Assembly: GCA_016794305.1 (NCBI GenBank)
Contig: JAEUKN010000001.1
Coordinates: 1 to 64,000, forward strand
DNA: 64,000 bases
DNA from: Alphaproteobacteria bacterium
Lineage (GTDB): Bacteria; Pseudomonadota; Alphaproteobacteria; Micavibrionales; Micavibrionaceae
Direction: 5' to 3'
Below are positions 45,555 through 54,609 of the stretch, piece by piece. Under the pieces are notes generated by a model. That model was not told the origin of the DNA. It did no database searches and worked only from the letters and a program-made list of their open reading frames with translations. How positions within the stretch are numbered: position 1 is the stretch's first letter; every line of letters starts with the position of its first letter. Made by a program: the position numbers and the translations under genes.

Positions 45555-46076
45555 ATGTCGCGCAGCGTAGTGGAAACGGTTTTGGGGGCCTTGGTTTTAA
45601 TCGGGGCTTTTGTATTTTTGATTTTCAGCTATACCACGGCTGATCAAGGCAATGTATCGGGATACAGGGTATCGGCCGATTTTTCCAATATTGGCGGATT
45701 AAAAGTGGGCGATGATGTGGAGGTCAGCGGCGTAAAGGTCGGTCAGGTTGCGGACATTCAACTTGATCCCAAAACCTATTTGGCCAGCGTCACTATGGAG
45801 GTCAGGGATAATGTGGCTCTTCCGGATGATACAACGGCACTGATCAGCAGCCAAAGCCTTCTGGGCGGCAAATATCTCTCGCTTGAGCCGGGCGGGTCGG
45901 CAGATATCCTCAAGGATGGTGGAAAAATTTCCTATACTCAGGCACCGCAAAATCTGGAAGAATTATTGGGAAAATTTATTTTCTCAGTTCAACAGGATAA
46001 GGGCAAAGCGGCGGGTTCCGGCGGTGATGGGGCCGTTCAATCCCCAAACCCGGTGGGCGCGGCGGCCTCACCATAA
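45555..46076 (+). CDS. mlaD: MCE-family lipid transport protein MlaD
   Basis: 173 residues: an N-terminal membrane anchor (~5-28, VVETVLGALVLIGAFVFLIF) then one MCE domain (~38-117: VSADFSNIGGLKVGDDVEVSGVKVG ... ALISSQSLLGGKYLSLEPG, quoted in part). MlaD forms a periplasmic hexamer of the Mla phospholipid transporter. The tail is Gly/Ala/Pro-rich. GAGGGTGGC adjacent to the ATG decides the start over a TTG at 45540. MlaE and MlaF are not nearby. Confidence 0.92.
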   Translation: MSRSVVETVLGALVLIGAFVFLIFSYTTADQGNVSGYRVSADFSNIGGLKVGDDVEVSGVKVGQVADIQLDPKTYLASVTMEVRDNVALPDDTTALISSQSLLGGKYLSLEPGGSADILKDGGKISYTQAPQNLEELLGKFIFSVQQDKGKAAGSGGDGAVQSPNPVGAAASP

Positions 46077-46090
46077 CAGGCAAAGGGGCA

Positions 46091-47137
46091 ATGGAAAATA
46101 TGAAGGGTAATATGTCCATCATCGTCCCCTTGATGCACTTCATATTGGCAATTATGCTGTTGGTGGGCGGGATAGGCGCAGCCGGCGCAAACGCGCTGGA
46201 ATCACGCACGCAGCAGAACATGCAGCCGAATGCACACTCCGGCACAGAGTCAAGCGTGACTGTAGGCTCAAATATTCCTGTGCTCTCTCCCGATGATGAA
46301 AAATTGCATTACGGTGAATATCCGTCGATCAGGCTGCGCGCGCTTGATAAAATCACCGCGCGGACCGTGACGTTCGATGCCGAGGTCGGCAGCATCATTA
46401 AATTCGCCGATATCTATATTAAAATTCTTTCATGCCGCAAACCGCCGGCGATTGAAAAAACCGAAAGTGCGGCATTTATGCAGATTTGGCAGGTGGATAA
46501 GGCTGCATCGCAGTCATCCGCTCCGCAATCGCACTGGGTGTTTTCGGGGTGGATGTTTGCGTCATCGCCTGCGCTTTCGGCGATGGATCATCCCGTATAT
46601 GATGTATGGGTGATGGATTGTTTGGGGAAAGACCCTGAAGAGGAGGTGGCCGCGCCGATAGAAGATAACCCGAATCATACGGCGCTCCCCGATGAGGGGG
46701 AAGTCAAGGCCGATGAAGCGAATGAGCCGAGCATGGCCCCGCAAGATGCGCCCCAAGATGCCCCACAAGACACGTCCCAAGATGCCCTGATTGAATCTCC
46801 GCAGGATGAGATGCCGCAAAATGACTCGCAAAACCCGGATATACCAAATCGGTATAATGAGGATACGATCCCCCAGGAAAATATACCAAATACGCATATG
46901 GATGATCAGGCCGTTCCGCAAAATATACCAAATGCGCATAATGGTGCAGAACCGGCCTTTGAAGTGGACCCCACCCCCTACCAGCCGGCTCAAGGGGCCG
47001 CACCGGAAAATGAGCCGTTGATCAATGATCTTCCGCAAGATGATTCGAGCCCGCCGCCGGAAAACGCACCAACCCCGCAAGAACCAAACGAAAAGCCAAC
47101 CGAAAAACCAGCCGATAATTTTAATGGAATTTATTAA
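46091..47137 (+). CDS. DUF2155 exported protein with repetitive acidic tail
   Basis: 348 residues. Signal peptide (core IIVPLMHFILAIMLLVGGIG, cleavage near ANA-LE), then the DUF2155 domain (~75-180: LRALDKITARTVTFDAEVG, KILSCRKPP, WVFSGWMFASSPALSAMDHPVYDVWV in part). The remaining ~160 residues are a low-complexity Asp/Gln/Pro/Asn tail with PQDAPQDAPQD and four copies around IPN. Most family members end soon after the domain, so the tail is unusual. Function unknown; gene follows mlaD by 14 bases. AAAGGGG precedes the ATG. Confidence 0.88.
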   Translation: MENMKGNMSIIVPLMHFILAIMLLVGGIGAAGANALESRTQQNMQPNAHSGTESSVTVGSNIPVLSPDDEKLHYGEYPSIRLRALDKITARTVTFDAEVGSIIKFADIYIKILSCRKPPAIEKTESAAFMQIWQVDKAASQSSAPQSHWVFSGWMFASSPALSAMDHPVYDVWVMDCLGKDPEEEVAAPIEDNPNHTALPDEGEVKADEANEPSMAPQDAPQDAPQDTSQDALIESPQDEMPQNDSQNPDIPNRYNEDTIPQENIPNTHMDDQAVPQNIPNAHNGAEPAFEVDPTPYQPAQGAAPENEPLINDLPQDDSSPPPENAPTPQEPNEKPTEKPADNFNGIY

Positions 47138-47146
47138 CCCGAGTAT

Positions 47147-48700
47147 ATGGCAGTAAGTGAGGAAAAAATGGCCCACCCCAAACCAACTGAAATTGACCCG
47201 CGAGCCCCCAAACCCAACAGCGAATCCTTTGAGCGCGACATATGGGTGAAAGAGGCCGGTTTTCGTGAATATGACGCACGCTGGCTTTACCCCGAACAAA
47301 TTAATTTGCGCGGCATTCAATCACTCGGCATGGCGTTGGGGAGCATGGTCAAAAGCCGCTATTCCGACAAACCGTCCATCGTCGTTGGGCATGATTATCG
47401 TGCCTATAGTGCGCATATCAAAATGGCCCTGATCACCGGATTAATGGCCGCCGGGTGCGATGTGAAGGATATCGGCTTGGCACTCTCGCCCGTGGCTTAT
47501 TTCGCGCAATTCGCGCTCGATTGCCTTTCCGTTGCGATGGTCACGGCCAGCCATAACGAAAACGGCTGGACGGGGGTTAAAATGGGGATGGAACGGCCAT
47601 TGACTTTTGGGCCCGAGTTGATGAGCGAATTAAAAGAGCGCACGATCAATCAAAACTGGACGCTGTGCGGCGGCGGTTCGTATGAGGTGATTGAGGGGAT
47701 GAAGGATCGCTATTTAGACGACCTGACCCGAAATGTGAAACTGGCACATCGCCTCAAGGTTGTTGCGGCGTGCGGCAACGGCACTGCGGGGGCCTATGCG
47801 CCCGAGGCCTTGCGCCGTATCGGGTGTGAGGTGATTGAGCTTGATTGCGACCTCGACCATAGTTTTCCGCATTATAACCCCAACCCTGAGGATATGGAGA
47901 TGCTTCATGTGTTGAGCCGTAAAGTCAAGGAAACCGGGGCGGATGTCGGGTTGGCGTTTGATGGCGATGGCGATCGTTGCGGCGTTGTGGATAATACGGG
48001 CGAAGAGATTTTTGCCGATAAAATGGGCGTGATTTTGGCGCGGGATTTGGCGGCGCAATATCCCGGGGCGGATTTTCCGCATGCGCAATTTGTGGCCGAT
48101 GTGAAATCAACGGGTTTGTTTGCCTCTGACCCCGTTTTAAAATCCTTTGGCGCGAAAACCGATTACTGGAAGACCGGCCATTCCTATCTCAAACGCCGCG
48201 TGAATGAATTGGGTGCGTTGGCGGGATTTGAAAAAAGCGGCCATTATTTTTTCAATGCGCCGATTGGAAAAGGATATGATGACGGCGTGCTTTCCGCCAT
48301 CACCGTGTGCCGATTGCTCGACCGCCATCCGGGCCAAAGTCTGGCAGATCTGAAAAATGCGTTGCCCAAGACCTGGGGGTCACCGACTATGGCGCCATTC
48401 TGCCCCGATGATAAAAAATATCGGGTGGTGGAGCGCGTCACGGCGCATTATCAATCGCTCTATGATCGCGGGGAAAAAATTCTGGGGCAATCTATTGAAA
48501 ATGTAGTGACAGTGAATGGCGTGCGGGTGACCTTGGCGGATGGTACATGGGGCCTTATCCGCGCGTCATCGAATGTGCCATCGCTCGTGGTGGTGGTGGA
48601 AAGCCCGGTGTCAGAGGCGCAGACGCGCGCCATGTTTGCCGAACTTGACGCTACCCTCTCTCAATTTCCCGAAGTCGGCGAGTATAATCAGAAATTCTAA
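47147..48700 (+). CDS. Phosphomannomutase/phosphoglucomutase
   Basis: 517-residue alpha-D-phosphohexomutase interconverting hexose 1- and 6-phosphates for surface sugars. Four family sites: the phosphoserine loop VTASHNENGWTG, metal loop FDGDGDRCGV, sugar-binding EKSGHYFF (GFEKSGH), and phosphate-binding RASSNVPS. Resembles AlgC/ManB-type enzymes. ATG at 47147 or ATG at 47168, which has the better GAGGAAAAA site. Nine bases after DUF2155 and overlapping the ATP12 start, so part of one operon. Confidence 0.92.
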   Translation: MAVSEEKMAHPKPTEIDPRAPKPNSESFERDIWVKEAGFREYDARWLYPEQINLRGIQSLGMALGSMVKSRYSDKPSIVVGHDYRAYSAHIKMALITGLMAAGCDVKDIGLALSPVAYFAQFALDCLSVAMVTASHNENGWTGVKMGMERPLTFGPELMSELKERTINQNWTLCGGGSYEVIEGMKDRYLDDLTRNVKLAHRLKVVAACGNGTAGAYAPEALRRIGCEVIELDCDLDHSFPHYNPNPEDMEMLHVLSRKVKETGADVGLAFDGDGDRCGVVDNTGEEIFADKMGVILARDLAAQYPGADFPHAQFVADVKSTGLFASDPVLKSFGAKTDYWKTGHSYLKRRVNELGALAGFEKSGHYFFNAPIGKGYDDGVLSAITVCRLLDRHPGQSLADLKNALPKTWGSPTMAPFCPDDKKYRVVERVTAHYQSLYDRGEKILGQSIENVVTVNGVRVTLADGTWGLIRASSNVPSLVVVVESPVSEAQTRAMFAELDATLSQFPEVGEYNQKF

Positions 48701-49419
48701 TGAAACGTTTTTATAAAAAAGTCTCCATTATACCGAGCGCGGAGCCGTTATTCGCGGTGGCCGAGCCGGTCCAGACTTGGCAAATTTTATTGGATGGGCG
48801 GGAAATCAAAACCCCTTCGCATTACCCGCTCATTGCCCCCAATAAGGCGTTGGCGGAATTGATCCGCGATGAATGGATGGCGCAGGGCAATAAAATAATC
48901 CCCGCCGACATGCCGATCACGCAAACACTGACCACGATCATTGATTATTTGGTCACGGATTATGCCACGCACCGCGCGGATATTTTATCCTACTTGGATA
49001 CTGATTTATTGTGTTATTACGATAGCCGGCAGGAATCGGCGCATGCGAAGCTGCGCGCACCGATCCTGACTCAATTATCCCGATCTTTGGGGTGCGAATT
49101 CCTCACCACCGATCAATTGCAGCCGATAATCCAGTCCCCGGACACGGCGGATAAGGTCACGCAGGCGGTGCCGTTGGACCCAACGGCGCAGGGGGTGGCA
49201 CTGGTGTTGTTGACTAAGGAAAGCGGCTCACTCCTGCTCGCCCTAGCCTTTGTGAAGGGTTTGATTGATAAAGATATTTTTATGCGCGCGGTGTTTGTAG
49301 AGGAAGATTTGAAGGATGAAATCTATAACGCGCCGTTCTATGGCCGCGCCCCCGACCATGACCGCGCGCGAGAGAGCCTGACCCATTCATTACGGTTTTT
49401 TGAGTTACTGCGGGATTAG
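48700..49419 (+). CDS. ATP12-family F1-ATPase assembly chaperone
   Basis: 239 residues. In mitochondria Atp12 chaperones the F1 alpha subunit; alphaproteobacteria carry homologues. Conserved blocks: LLDGREIKTPSHYPL, LIRDEWMAQGNKI, DMPITQTLTTIIDY, DILSYLDTDLLCYYD and the C-terminal DHDRARESL. The ATG overlaps the previous stop (TAATG), pointing to translational coupling with the mutase gene. Convergent with ftsA across a family B repeat. Confidence 0.93.
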   Translation: MKRFYKKVSIIPSAEPLFAVAEPVQTWQILLDGREIKTPSHYPLIAPNKALAELIRDEWMAQGNKIIPADMPITQTLTTIIDYLVTDYATHRADILSYLDTDLLCYYDSRQESAHAKLRAPILTQLSRSLGCEFLTTDQLQPIIQSPDTADKVTQAVPLDPTAQGVALVLLTKESGSLLLALAFVKGLIDKDIFMRAVFVEEDLKDEIYNAPFYGRAPDHDRARESLTHSLRFFELLRD

Positions 49420-49445
49420 TGATTTGAGATAAGAATTGTGTGATA

Positions 49446-49550
49446 TATACTTGAAATACTGAACTCCTAGACGTTGTCACTTCGAGCCTAGCGTAGTCTC
49501 CCTACGCTGCGTTGCTTGTTCCTAGCCAGCAATTCAGTATTCCAAGTATA
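49446..49550. repeat. Repeat family B, full copy (105 bp)
   Basis: TATACTTGAAATACTGAAC at the left, and at the right TTCAGTATTCCAAGTATA, its near-complement. The interior holds a GCGTAG-TCTCC-CTACGC hairpin. The right 62 bases recur at 58689-58750, and shorter ends at 22704-22774. It sits between the convergent ATP12 and ftsA genes, 26 bases after the former's stop. Confidence 0.82.
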
Positions 49551-49567
49551 GCCTAGGACAAAGACCG

Positions 49568-50833
49568 TTACCAATTCTCACGAAGCCAGAGTTTGACACG
49601 CTCCCATAGGGTGGCATCCTCCACACTCGCCATAATTTCGGCGGGCATTTCATCGGCCCGTTCAGTGACATAGTGCAGCAATCCGGCAGTTGTGGAAAAG
49701 GCCGGGCCGGAAACCGAATCGGCCAGTCCCGGCAAACGCAGCGGACGACCCAAGCGCACCTGTTTTTCCAGATATTTTTGCGCAAGTTCCCGCAGGCCCG
49801 GAATCTGGCTCGCGCCGCCGGTGAGCACCACGCGCCGCCCCGCCACGTGCGAGAGGCCCGAATCGGCAATTTTGGCACGGACCAGTTCCAATGTTTCCTC
49901 TAACCGCGGGGCGATAATGCTCACGAGGTAAGAACGCGGAATATGGTTGGGCTGGATCGGGTCTTCCTCCCCCAACGGATGCACGTCAATGAGATCCTTA
50001 TCATCGGTTGAAGTGGCAATGGCACTGCCGTACAGGGCCTTCATCCGCTCCGCCGCCTGAATGGAGGTGGTGAGGCCCTTGGCAATATCATTGGTGACAT
50101 GCTGGCCGCCCACGGGAACCGAATCGGTGAAAATCATTTCCTTGCCATAGAAAATCGCAATACCGGTGGTGCCGCCGCCCATATCGACCACAACGCATCC
50201 CATATCCATTTCATCATCCACCAAACAGGCCAGACCCGAAGCATAGGGCGCGGCGCACAGGGCGGTGATATCAAGGTGCGAAGCCTGAATACAGCCGGCA
50301 ATATTGCGCAGCGGTGCGCTCGCCCCCGTTACAATATGAATGTCAACATCCAGATTTTGCCCGTAAAGCCCGCGCGGTTCCTGAATTCCGTCATGACCGT
50401 CAATGCGGTATGAGGTGGGAATGGTGTGGATTAACTCACTCTCCGGTGCCATGATTTGTGACTGAGCCTTGGCCATCGCGCGGCGAATATCATTATCGGT
50501 GATGGCCTGGCCCATAATCTGGACATTCATATTCATGAGGTGGGAACGTGTATGAATCGCCGGCACATTGACGATGACTTCGCGCAACGGATACCCCTTA
50601 GTGACATCCGCCGCCATTTTTTCCGCCGTATGGACCGATTGGCGAATGGCCGATTCGGCCAAATCAAGATCCACCACCGTTCCGGCCTTAATGCCTTGCG
50701 ATGCCTGATGCCCCACGCCGATCACGTCAATATTGCCGTTTTCATCACGAATGCGCCCGATAAAACAGGCAATCTTGCTGGATCCGACATCCAACGCCGC
50801 GATAACCGATCCTTTGGGATGAAAACTGGGCAT
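49568..50833 (-). CDS. ftsA: Cell division protein FtsA
   Basis: 421-residue actin-like protein that tethers FtsZ to the membrane. ATPase motifs: VIAALDVGSSKIACFIG (phosphate 1), VVDMGGGTTGIAIF (phosphate 2) and VVLTGGASQIPGL (adenosine). The C-terminus WERVKLWLRENW is the amphipathic membrane-targeting helix. ATG at 50833 is chosen; longer in-frame starts run into ftsQ. Seven bases after ftsQ. ftsZ does not follow as it does in most alphaproteobacteria. Confidence 0.97.
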   Translation of the reverse strand: MPSFHPKGSVIAALDVGSSKIACFIGRIRDENGNIDVIGVGHQASQGIKAGTVVDLDLAESAIRQSVHTAEKMAADVTKGYPLREVIVNVPAIHTRSHLMNMNVQIMGQAITDNDIRRAMAKAQSQIMAPESELIHTIPTSYRIDGHDGIQEPRGLYGQNLDVDIHIVTGASAPLRNIAGCIQASHLDITALCAAPYASGLACLVDDEMDMGCVVVDMGGGTTGIAIFYGKEMIFTDSVPVGGQHVTNDIAKGLTTSIQAAERMKALYGSAIATSTDDKDLIDVHPLGEEDPIQPNHIPRSYLVSIIAPRLEETLELVRAKIADSGLSHVAGRRVVLTGGASQIPGLRELAQKYLEKQVRLGRPLRLPGLADSVSGPAFSTTAGLLHYVTERADEMPAEIMASVEDATLWERVKLWLRENW

Positions 50834-50840
50834 GACGGGA

Positions 50841-51695
50841 TTAAATTCCTTTTTGTGATTTGAACGACGCCTGATAATCCTCCGCCCCACCGGGGGGAGT
50901 TTCCACCACAATACGGATTGGATCACGTAAATCAAGTGCGGTAATGTCACGATCAATCAAATGATCATTTTTTTGGGCGTTTTCCAATCTTTCTAACGCA
51001 CTCATCACATCGTCTTCGGGTAATTTTATGCTCACACCGTTTGAAAGATAGAGATCCCATCGCCGGTTCCCCACCCATTTGGCCGAGTCAACGCGCGATT
51101 TGATCAACGGATAGGTCGCAAGGTTGGATTGCAATTCCGCCACATGCAGCGGCGCCCGGTCCCCCACAATCAATAATAAATTGCGATAGGGAGCGATGGT
51201 GCGTGATTCGAGGATCTTCCCGCTCTCATCCACCACCGCCAATTGGTTGTGACGTTGCCACAGGGCAATGGGCGTGCGTTCGGTTAAGCCGATATACACC
51301 GTATCGGGATAATGCCGCACGATTTTTGCGCTTTTGACCCATGATAATTGCTCAAGCCGTTCCTGCATCGCCTTCAGATCAAGCGATAAAATAGAGTCCC
51401 CGCGCGTGATGTGCACAGCGTCTTTCACTTCCCCGCGCGGGCAATGGACCCGCCCCTCAATCAACAGGTTTTCAACGCGGAACCCGTGATTTTGAAACGT
51501 AGTTTCGATTTTTTGCGCCATATCATGCGACACTCCCGCCCACCAAGAGGTGCGCAGCGTATAAAAAATCACCGCCATTAGGGTGAGAATGGCGAAGAGA
51601 GAGAGCCCAACCCGCCGCAGCCAAAAGCTTATCCGCGCTTTTTGCCCGGCGCGACGATTTAAAATACTGGTACGGGTGGTCCCATAATTGGCCAT
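50841..51695 (-). CDS. ftsQ: Cell division protein FtsQ
   Basis: 284 residues: cytoplasmic tail, one transmembrane helix (~27-49), POTRA domain (~72-140: FRVENLLIEGRVHCPRGEV ... LEQLSWVKSAKIVRHYPDT in part), and the FtsQ beta domain. It scaffolds the divisome with FtsB and FtsL. Followed by ftsA. Upstream, where ddl is common, there are 181 non-coding bases and a DotI-like gene. Confidence 0.93.
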   Translation of the reverse strand: MANYGTTRTSILNRRAGQKARISFWLRRVGLSLFAILTLMAVIFYTLRTSWWAGVSHDMAQKIETTFQNHGFRVENLLIEGRVHCPRGEVKDAVHITRGDSILSLDLKAMQERLEQLSWVKSAKIVRHYPDTVYIGLTERTPIALWQRHNQLAVVDESGKILESRTIAPYRNLLLIVGDRAPLHVAELQSNLATYPLIKSRVDSAKWVGNRRWDLYLSNGVSIKLPEDDVMSALERLENAQKNDHLIDRDITALDLRDPIRIVVETPPGGAEDYQASFKSQKGI

Positions 51696-51876
51696 AATAA
51701 TGTCAAAGAATCCGGAAAAATCAGTTTGAACAATCTGCGATTATCCGAATCTTTGCGGGAAATTACAAGGGCTTTTTGATGTGAAATTTTACTGCCCGGA
51801 TGAGAGGCAGATCGAGGCAAGGTAAGGTAAGGCCAAGATAAAGCCGGGACAAAACCAAGACCGGGGGGTAACCGGG

Positions 51877-52779
51877 TTACTTATCTGTCGGAGTCGCCAA
51901 CCATTGATTAATCGCGACCCCGTTTGAGCTCTCTAACTTCGGCACCCGCACAATCACCAGCTTGACCAACAGATTATCACCGCGGACGGAGGATCCGGAC
52001 TGATATTTTATGGTTAGAGGAACGTCCACAATCCATTGATAAACGCCACGATCCACCCCTTCGGAAATGAGAATCGGCGCGCTGGACGGTGTAGCGGAGA
52101 CAACCTGCTGGCTGGCCTCCACCATTTCAATAATCCGTGAACGGTCGAGCGCATTGGTAAAAGTCGCCCATCCGGTGCGGGTAAAGTTACGCGAGGATTC
52201 CTGTAACCGTCGTTTATAGTCATTAAAACCGAATGTCATCACTTCGGTTGCGGCTTGCGCACTCCATGACATCAGGGCGGGGTTACTGAGGTTAGGGTCA
52301 CTCAAGGGAACGGTGGGGATTAAGCGGCCATCTTCGGTGGTTGCGAAATAGCGATTTTCCGGCTGGTGGACTTCAATAATCATATACATGGCCACGATCA
52401 GACCGAGGATGATCACAGCCTCAATAATCGCGATGCGCAATAAACTGCGATAACCATCGCGGTAAAACTCATTCCGGACGATGACCGATCCAACGCTTTT
52501 GAGCATCTCCAACTCAGCTTCATCCGCTTCGGGGGGAAGGTTTGGTGGGAGTATGGGGGGAGTTTTGCTCTTAGAGGTAACCTTGGCAGCAGCTTTAGGT
52601 GGTGTGGCGGCGACCTTGTTTTCCGGGGGTGATGCCGGTGCCGCTATGGTTGACGGGGGCTTTTGCGCGGGGCGAATATTGCGCGGATTTGGGCGTTGTG
52701 CTGCGCCACCCACCCCATCCCCGGCGGGAGGGACTGTGGAACCTGAGCGAGGCGGATTTGAAGGGGGTTGATCATTCAT
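51877..52779 (-). CDS. DotI/IcmL-like type IVB secretion protein
   Basis: 300 residues: a Pro/Ala-rich cytoplasmic tail (~1-85), one transmembrane helix (~114-136) and a VirB8-like periplasmic domain. Signatures of DotI/IcmL (TraM of IncI plasmids) are strong: RNEFYRDGYRSLLRIAI before the helix, RYFATTEDGRLIPTVPLSDPN after it, and VRVPKLESSNGVAINQWLA at the end. In Legionella, DotI is an inner-membrane part of the Dot/Icm machine. No other Dot/Icm gene is in the window. It lies between gmk and ftsQ on the same strand. Function here is unknown. Confidence 0.85.
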   Translation of the reverse strand: MNDQPPSNPPRSGSTVPPAGDGVGGAAQRPNPRNIRPAQKPPSTIAAPASPPENKVAATPPKAAAKVTSKSKTPPILPPNLPPEADEAELEMLKSVGSVIVRNEFYRDGYRSLLRIAIIEAVIILGLIVAMYMIIEVHQPENRYFATTEDGRLIPTVPLSDPNLSNPALMSWSAQAATEVMTFGFNDYKRRLQESSRNFTRTGWATFTNALDRSRIIEMVEASQQVVSATPSSAPILISEGVDRGVYQWIVDVPLTIKYQSGSSVRGDNLLVKLVIVRVPKLESSNGVAINQWLATPTDK

Positions 52780-52860
52780 AGTGGCGTATCATATCAGAAA
52801 TAAATTTATATTTTCAACTTTGGTCCAATAGAGGGGCAGGGGTACAGAAAAAGGAGGTGA

Positions 52861-53493
52861 TTATTCTTCCATCAAAGCCCTTACGAAATCAGGCAGTTCA
52901 GTCAAGCGCCGACGTTTGCAGCGTTCGGCTTCTAGAATTGAGGCAGCCTGAGCAATTGATTTTTCCAGATCACGGTTAATAATAATATAATCATATTCAG
53001 AATAATGTGATATTTCATCGGAAGCTTTTTTCATGCGCTCCTTGATCACATCTTCGTGATCTTGTTGACGCGCACGCAGCCGCCGCTCCAACTCTTCCTT
53101 ACCGGGGGGGAGAATGAACACCGTTACCAAATCATTCACTAATTTTTGTTTGAGTTGCTGCGTACCCTGCCAGTCAATATCGAAAATAATATCTTGGCTA
53201 TTGGCGAGGGCCTCTTCAACCGGGGCCAGCGGCGTGCCGTAATAATGCCCAAATACTTTGGCATATTCCAACAACATATGGGATTCAACCATATGATCAA
53301 ATTCAGCCTTGGTAATAAAAATATAATCCTTACCGTGAACCTCACCGGGGCGCGGCGGGCGCGTGGTGACGGAGACGGAGATTTTAAGTTGGGGGTCACG
53401 TTCCAATAGTGATCGCGTAATAGTGGTTTTCCCCGCACCTGAAGGCGAAGATAAAATAAACAATAATCCACGGCGAACAATTGGCATCAACAT
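52861..53493 (-). CDS. gmk: Guanylate kinase
   Basis: 210-residue P-loop kinase converting GMP to GDP. P-loop SSPSGAGKTTI (~16), GMP-binding SVTTRPPRPGEVHGKDYIF, EYAKVFGHYYGTP, IDWQGTQQLK and RLRARQQDHEDVI. Slightly different starts (M1 or M3) are possible. Placed between murB and a DotI-like gene; gmk is not a usual member of the division cluster in alphaproteobacteria. Confidence 0.96.
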   Translation of the reverse strand: MLMPIVRRGLLFILSSPSGAGKTTITRSLLERDPQLKISVSVTTRPPRPGEVHGKDYIFITKAEFDHMVESHMLLEYAKVFGHYYGTPLAPVEEALANSQDIIFDIDWQGTQQLKQKLVNDLVTVFILPPGKEELERRLRARQQDHEDVIKERMKKASDEISHYSEYDYIIINRDLEKSIAQAASILEAERCKRRRLTELPDFVRALMEE

Positions 53494-53592
53494 GGGGTTA
53501 TTCTACATATTTGAAGATTTCTCGCAATGGTCGAAATGAGATTTTTTGTAAGATTGATCAGAATGATTGGGCTTTTCAAAAAATCGAATTTT

Positions 53593-53618
53593 CAGAACCT
53601 GTACATGATCACGCTGCG
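53593..53618. repeat. Solo family A repeat end over the murB stop codon
   Basis: AGAACCTGTACATGATCACG continuing to CTGCGGC matches the end of family A copy 2 (GCCGCAGCGAGATCATGAAC..., read on the other strand) with two changes. On the murB strand it encodes the final Ala codons and the TGA stop (53609-53611). Confidence 0.7.
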
Positions 53619-54565
53619 GCAGATTTCCCAATACGGGCGATTTCCCAATGAAGATCATAGGAAAAACGGTCCCGCACGCGGCGGCGGATTTCTTCGCCCA
53701 AGGCCTCCAGATCGGCTGCTGTGGCAGTGCCGGTATTGATCATAAAATTGGCGTGTTGTTCAGACATTTGTGCCCCACCCATGGTGAGACCGCGCCCACC
53801 CACGGCGTCAATCAATTGCCAGGCCTTGGTGGCGGGATCGAGCCCGACTTCTTCCAACGCCTGCGCATCTGGGTTTTTAAAGGTAGAGCCGCCGGTTTGC
53901 GCCCTGATTGGCTGGCTTGCGGAGCGTTTGGTGCGAATTTCATTCATGCGGGCGATGATATCTTCCCTCTTGCCCGGTCTGGCCTGAAGTGCCGCGCCGA
54001 CTGCGATCCAACCAGAGGGAATTTCGGAGTGGCGATAGGCCATTTTAAGCCCGTCCGCGGTCAGGGAATGAAGGTTTCCCGCGCGGTCCACAAAATCTGC
54101 GCGCACAAGACAATCTTTCAATTCACCGCCATAGGCCCCGGCGTTAAGCGCCAAAGCCCCGCCGATGGATCCGGGAATGCCGCATAAAAACTCTAACCCT
54201 GCGAGGTTATAGGCGGCGGCGGCCTCTGCCACATTTACATCCAACGCGGCGGCCCCCACATAAAGCACATGATCATCAATCGGGGCGATCCCCGCAAACT
54301 CACGGCCTAGGCGAATCACCACCCCGTCCACCCCGCCATCGCGAATGATGGAATTGGACAATACGCCCAAAATTGATAAGGGTTTGTGCGCGGAATATTG
54401 CGCCAGAAAGGATTGCAAATCCTTTAAATGTAATGGTTTGAACAAAATTTCAGCATGACCGCCGGTGCGAAACCACCCGACCTGCCCCAATGGTGCGTGA
54501 ACCGTGTAACGTCCCTCAACAACTGGCAGATCATCGGGCGGTGCAATCGTGTGAGTCATGAACAT
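53609..54565 (-). CDS. murB: UDP-N-acetylenolpyruvoylglucosamine reductase
   Basis: 318-residue FAD enzyme reducing enolpyruvyl-UDP-GlcNAc to UDP-MurNAc. FAD domain: WFRTGGHAEILFKP, VLSNSIIRDGGVDGVVI, GIPGSIGGALALNAGAYGGE. Substrate domain: RHSEIPSGWI, GGSTFKNPDAQ, and SEQHANFMINTGTATA with catalytic residues. AAAGG precedes the ATG. Follows murC by 60 bases. The last residues (AAA-stop) fall in a solo repeat end. Confidence 0.97.
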   Translation of the reverse strand: MFMTHTIAPPDDLPVVEGRYTVHAPLGQVGWFRTGGHAEILFKPLHLKDLQSFLAQYSAHKPLSILGVLSNSIIRDGGVDGVVIRLGREFAGIAPIDDHVLYVGAAALDVNVAEAAAAYNLAGLEFLCGIPGSIGGALALNAGAYGGELKDCLVRADFVDRAGNLHSLTADGLKMAYRHSEIPSGWIAVGAALQARPGKREDIIARMNEIRTKRSASQPIRAQTGGSTFKNPDAQALEEVGLDPATKAWQLIDAVGGRGLTMGGAQMSEQHANFMINTGTATAADLEALGEEIRRRVRDRFSYDLHWEIARIGKSAAA

Positions 54566-54609
54566 GAAAGGCCTTTTATATGGTTTTTAAAAATTTATGC
54601 CGCGGTAGA

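Noticed and set aside
46562-47320. 252-codon frame antisense to DUF2155 and the mutase start
   Set aside because: Repetitive Ile/Arg/Leu composition is the complement of the Asp/Gln/Pro repeats; no translation signal.
52850-52861. Twelve bases identical to the 3' end of 16S rRNA (ATCACCTCCTTT on the minus strand) just after the gmk stop
   Set aside because: No other rRNA sequence flanks it and it abuts the gene end. Best taken as chance; not an rRNA fragment.
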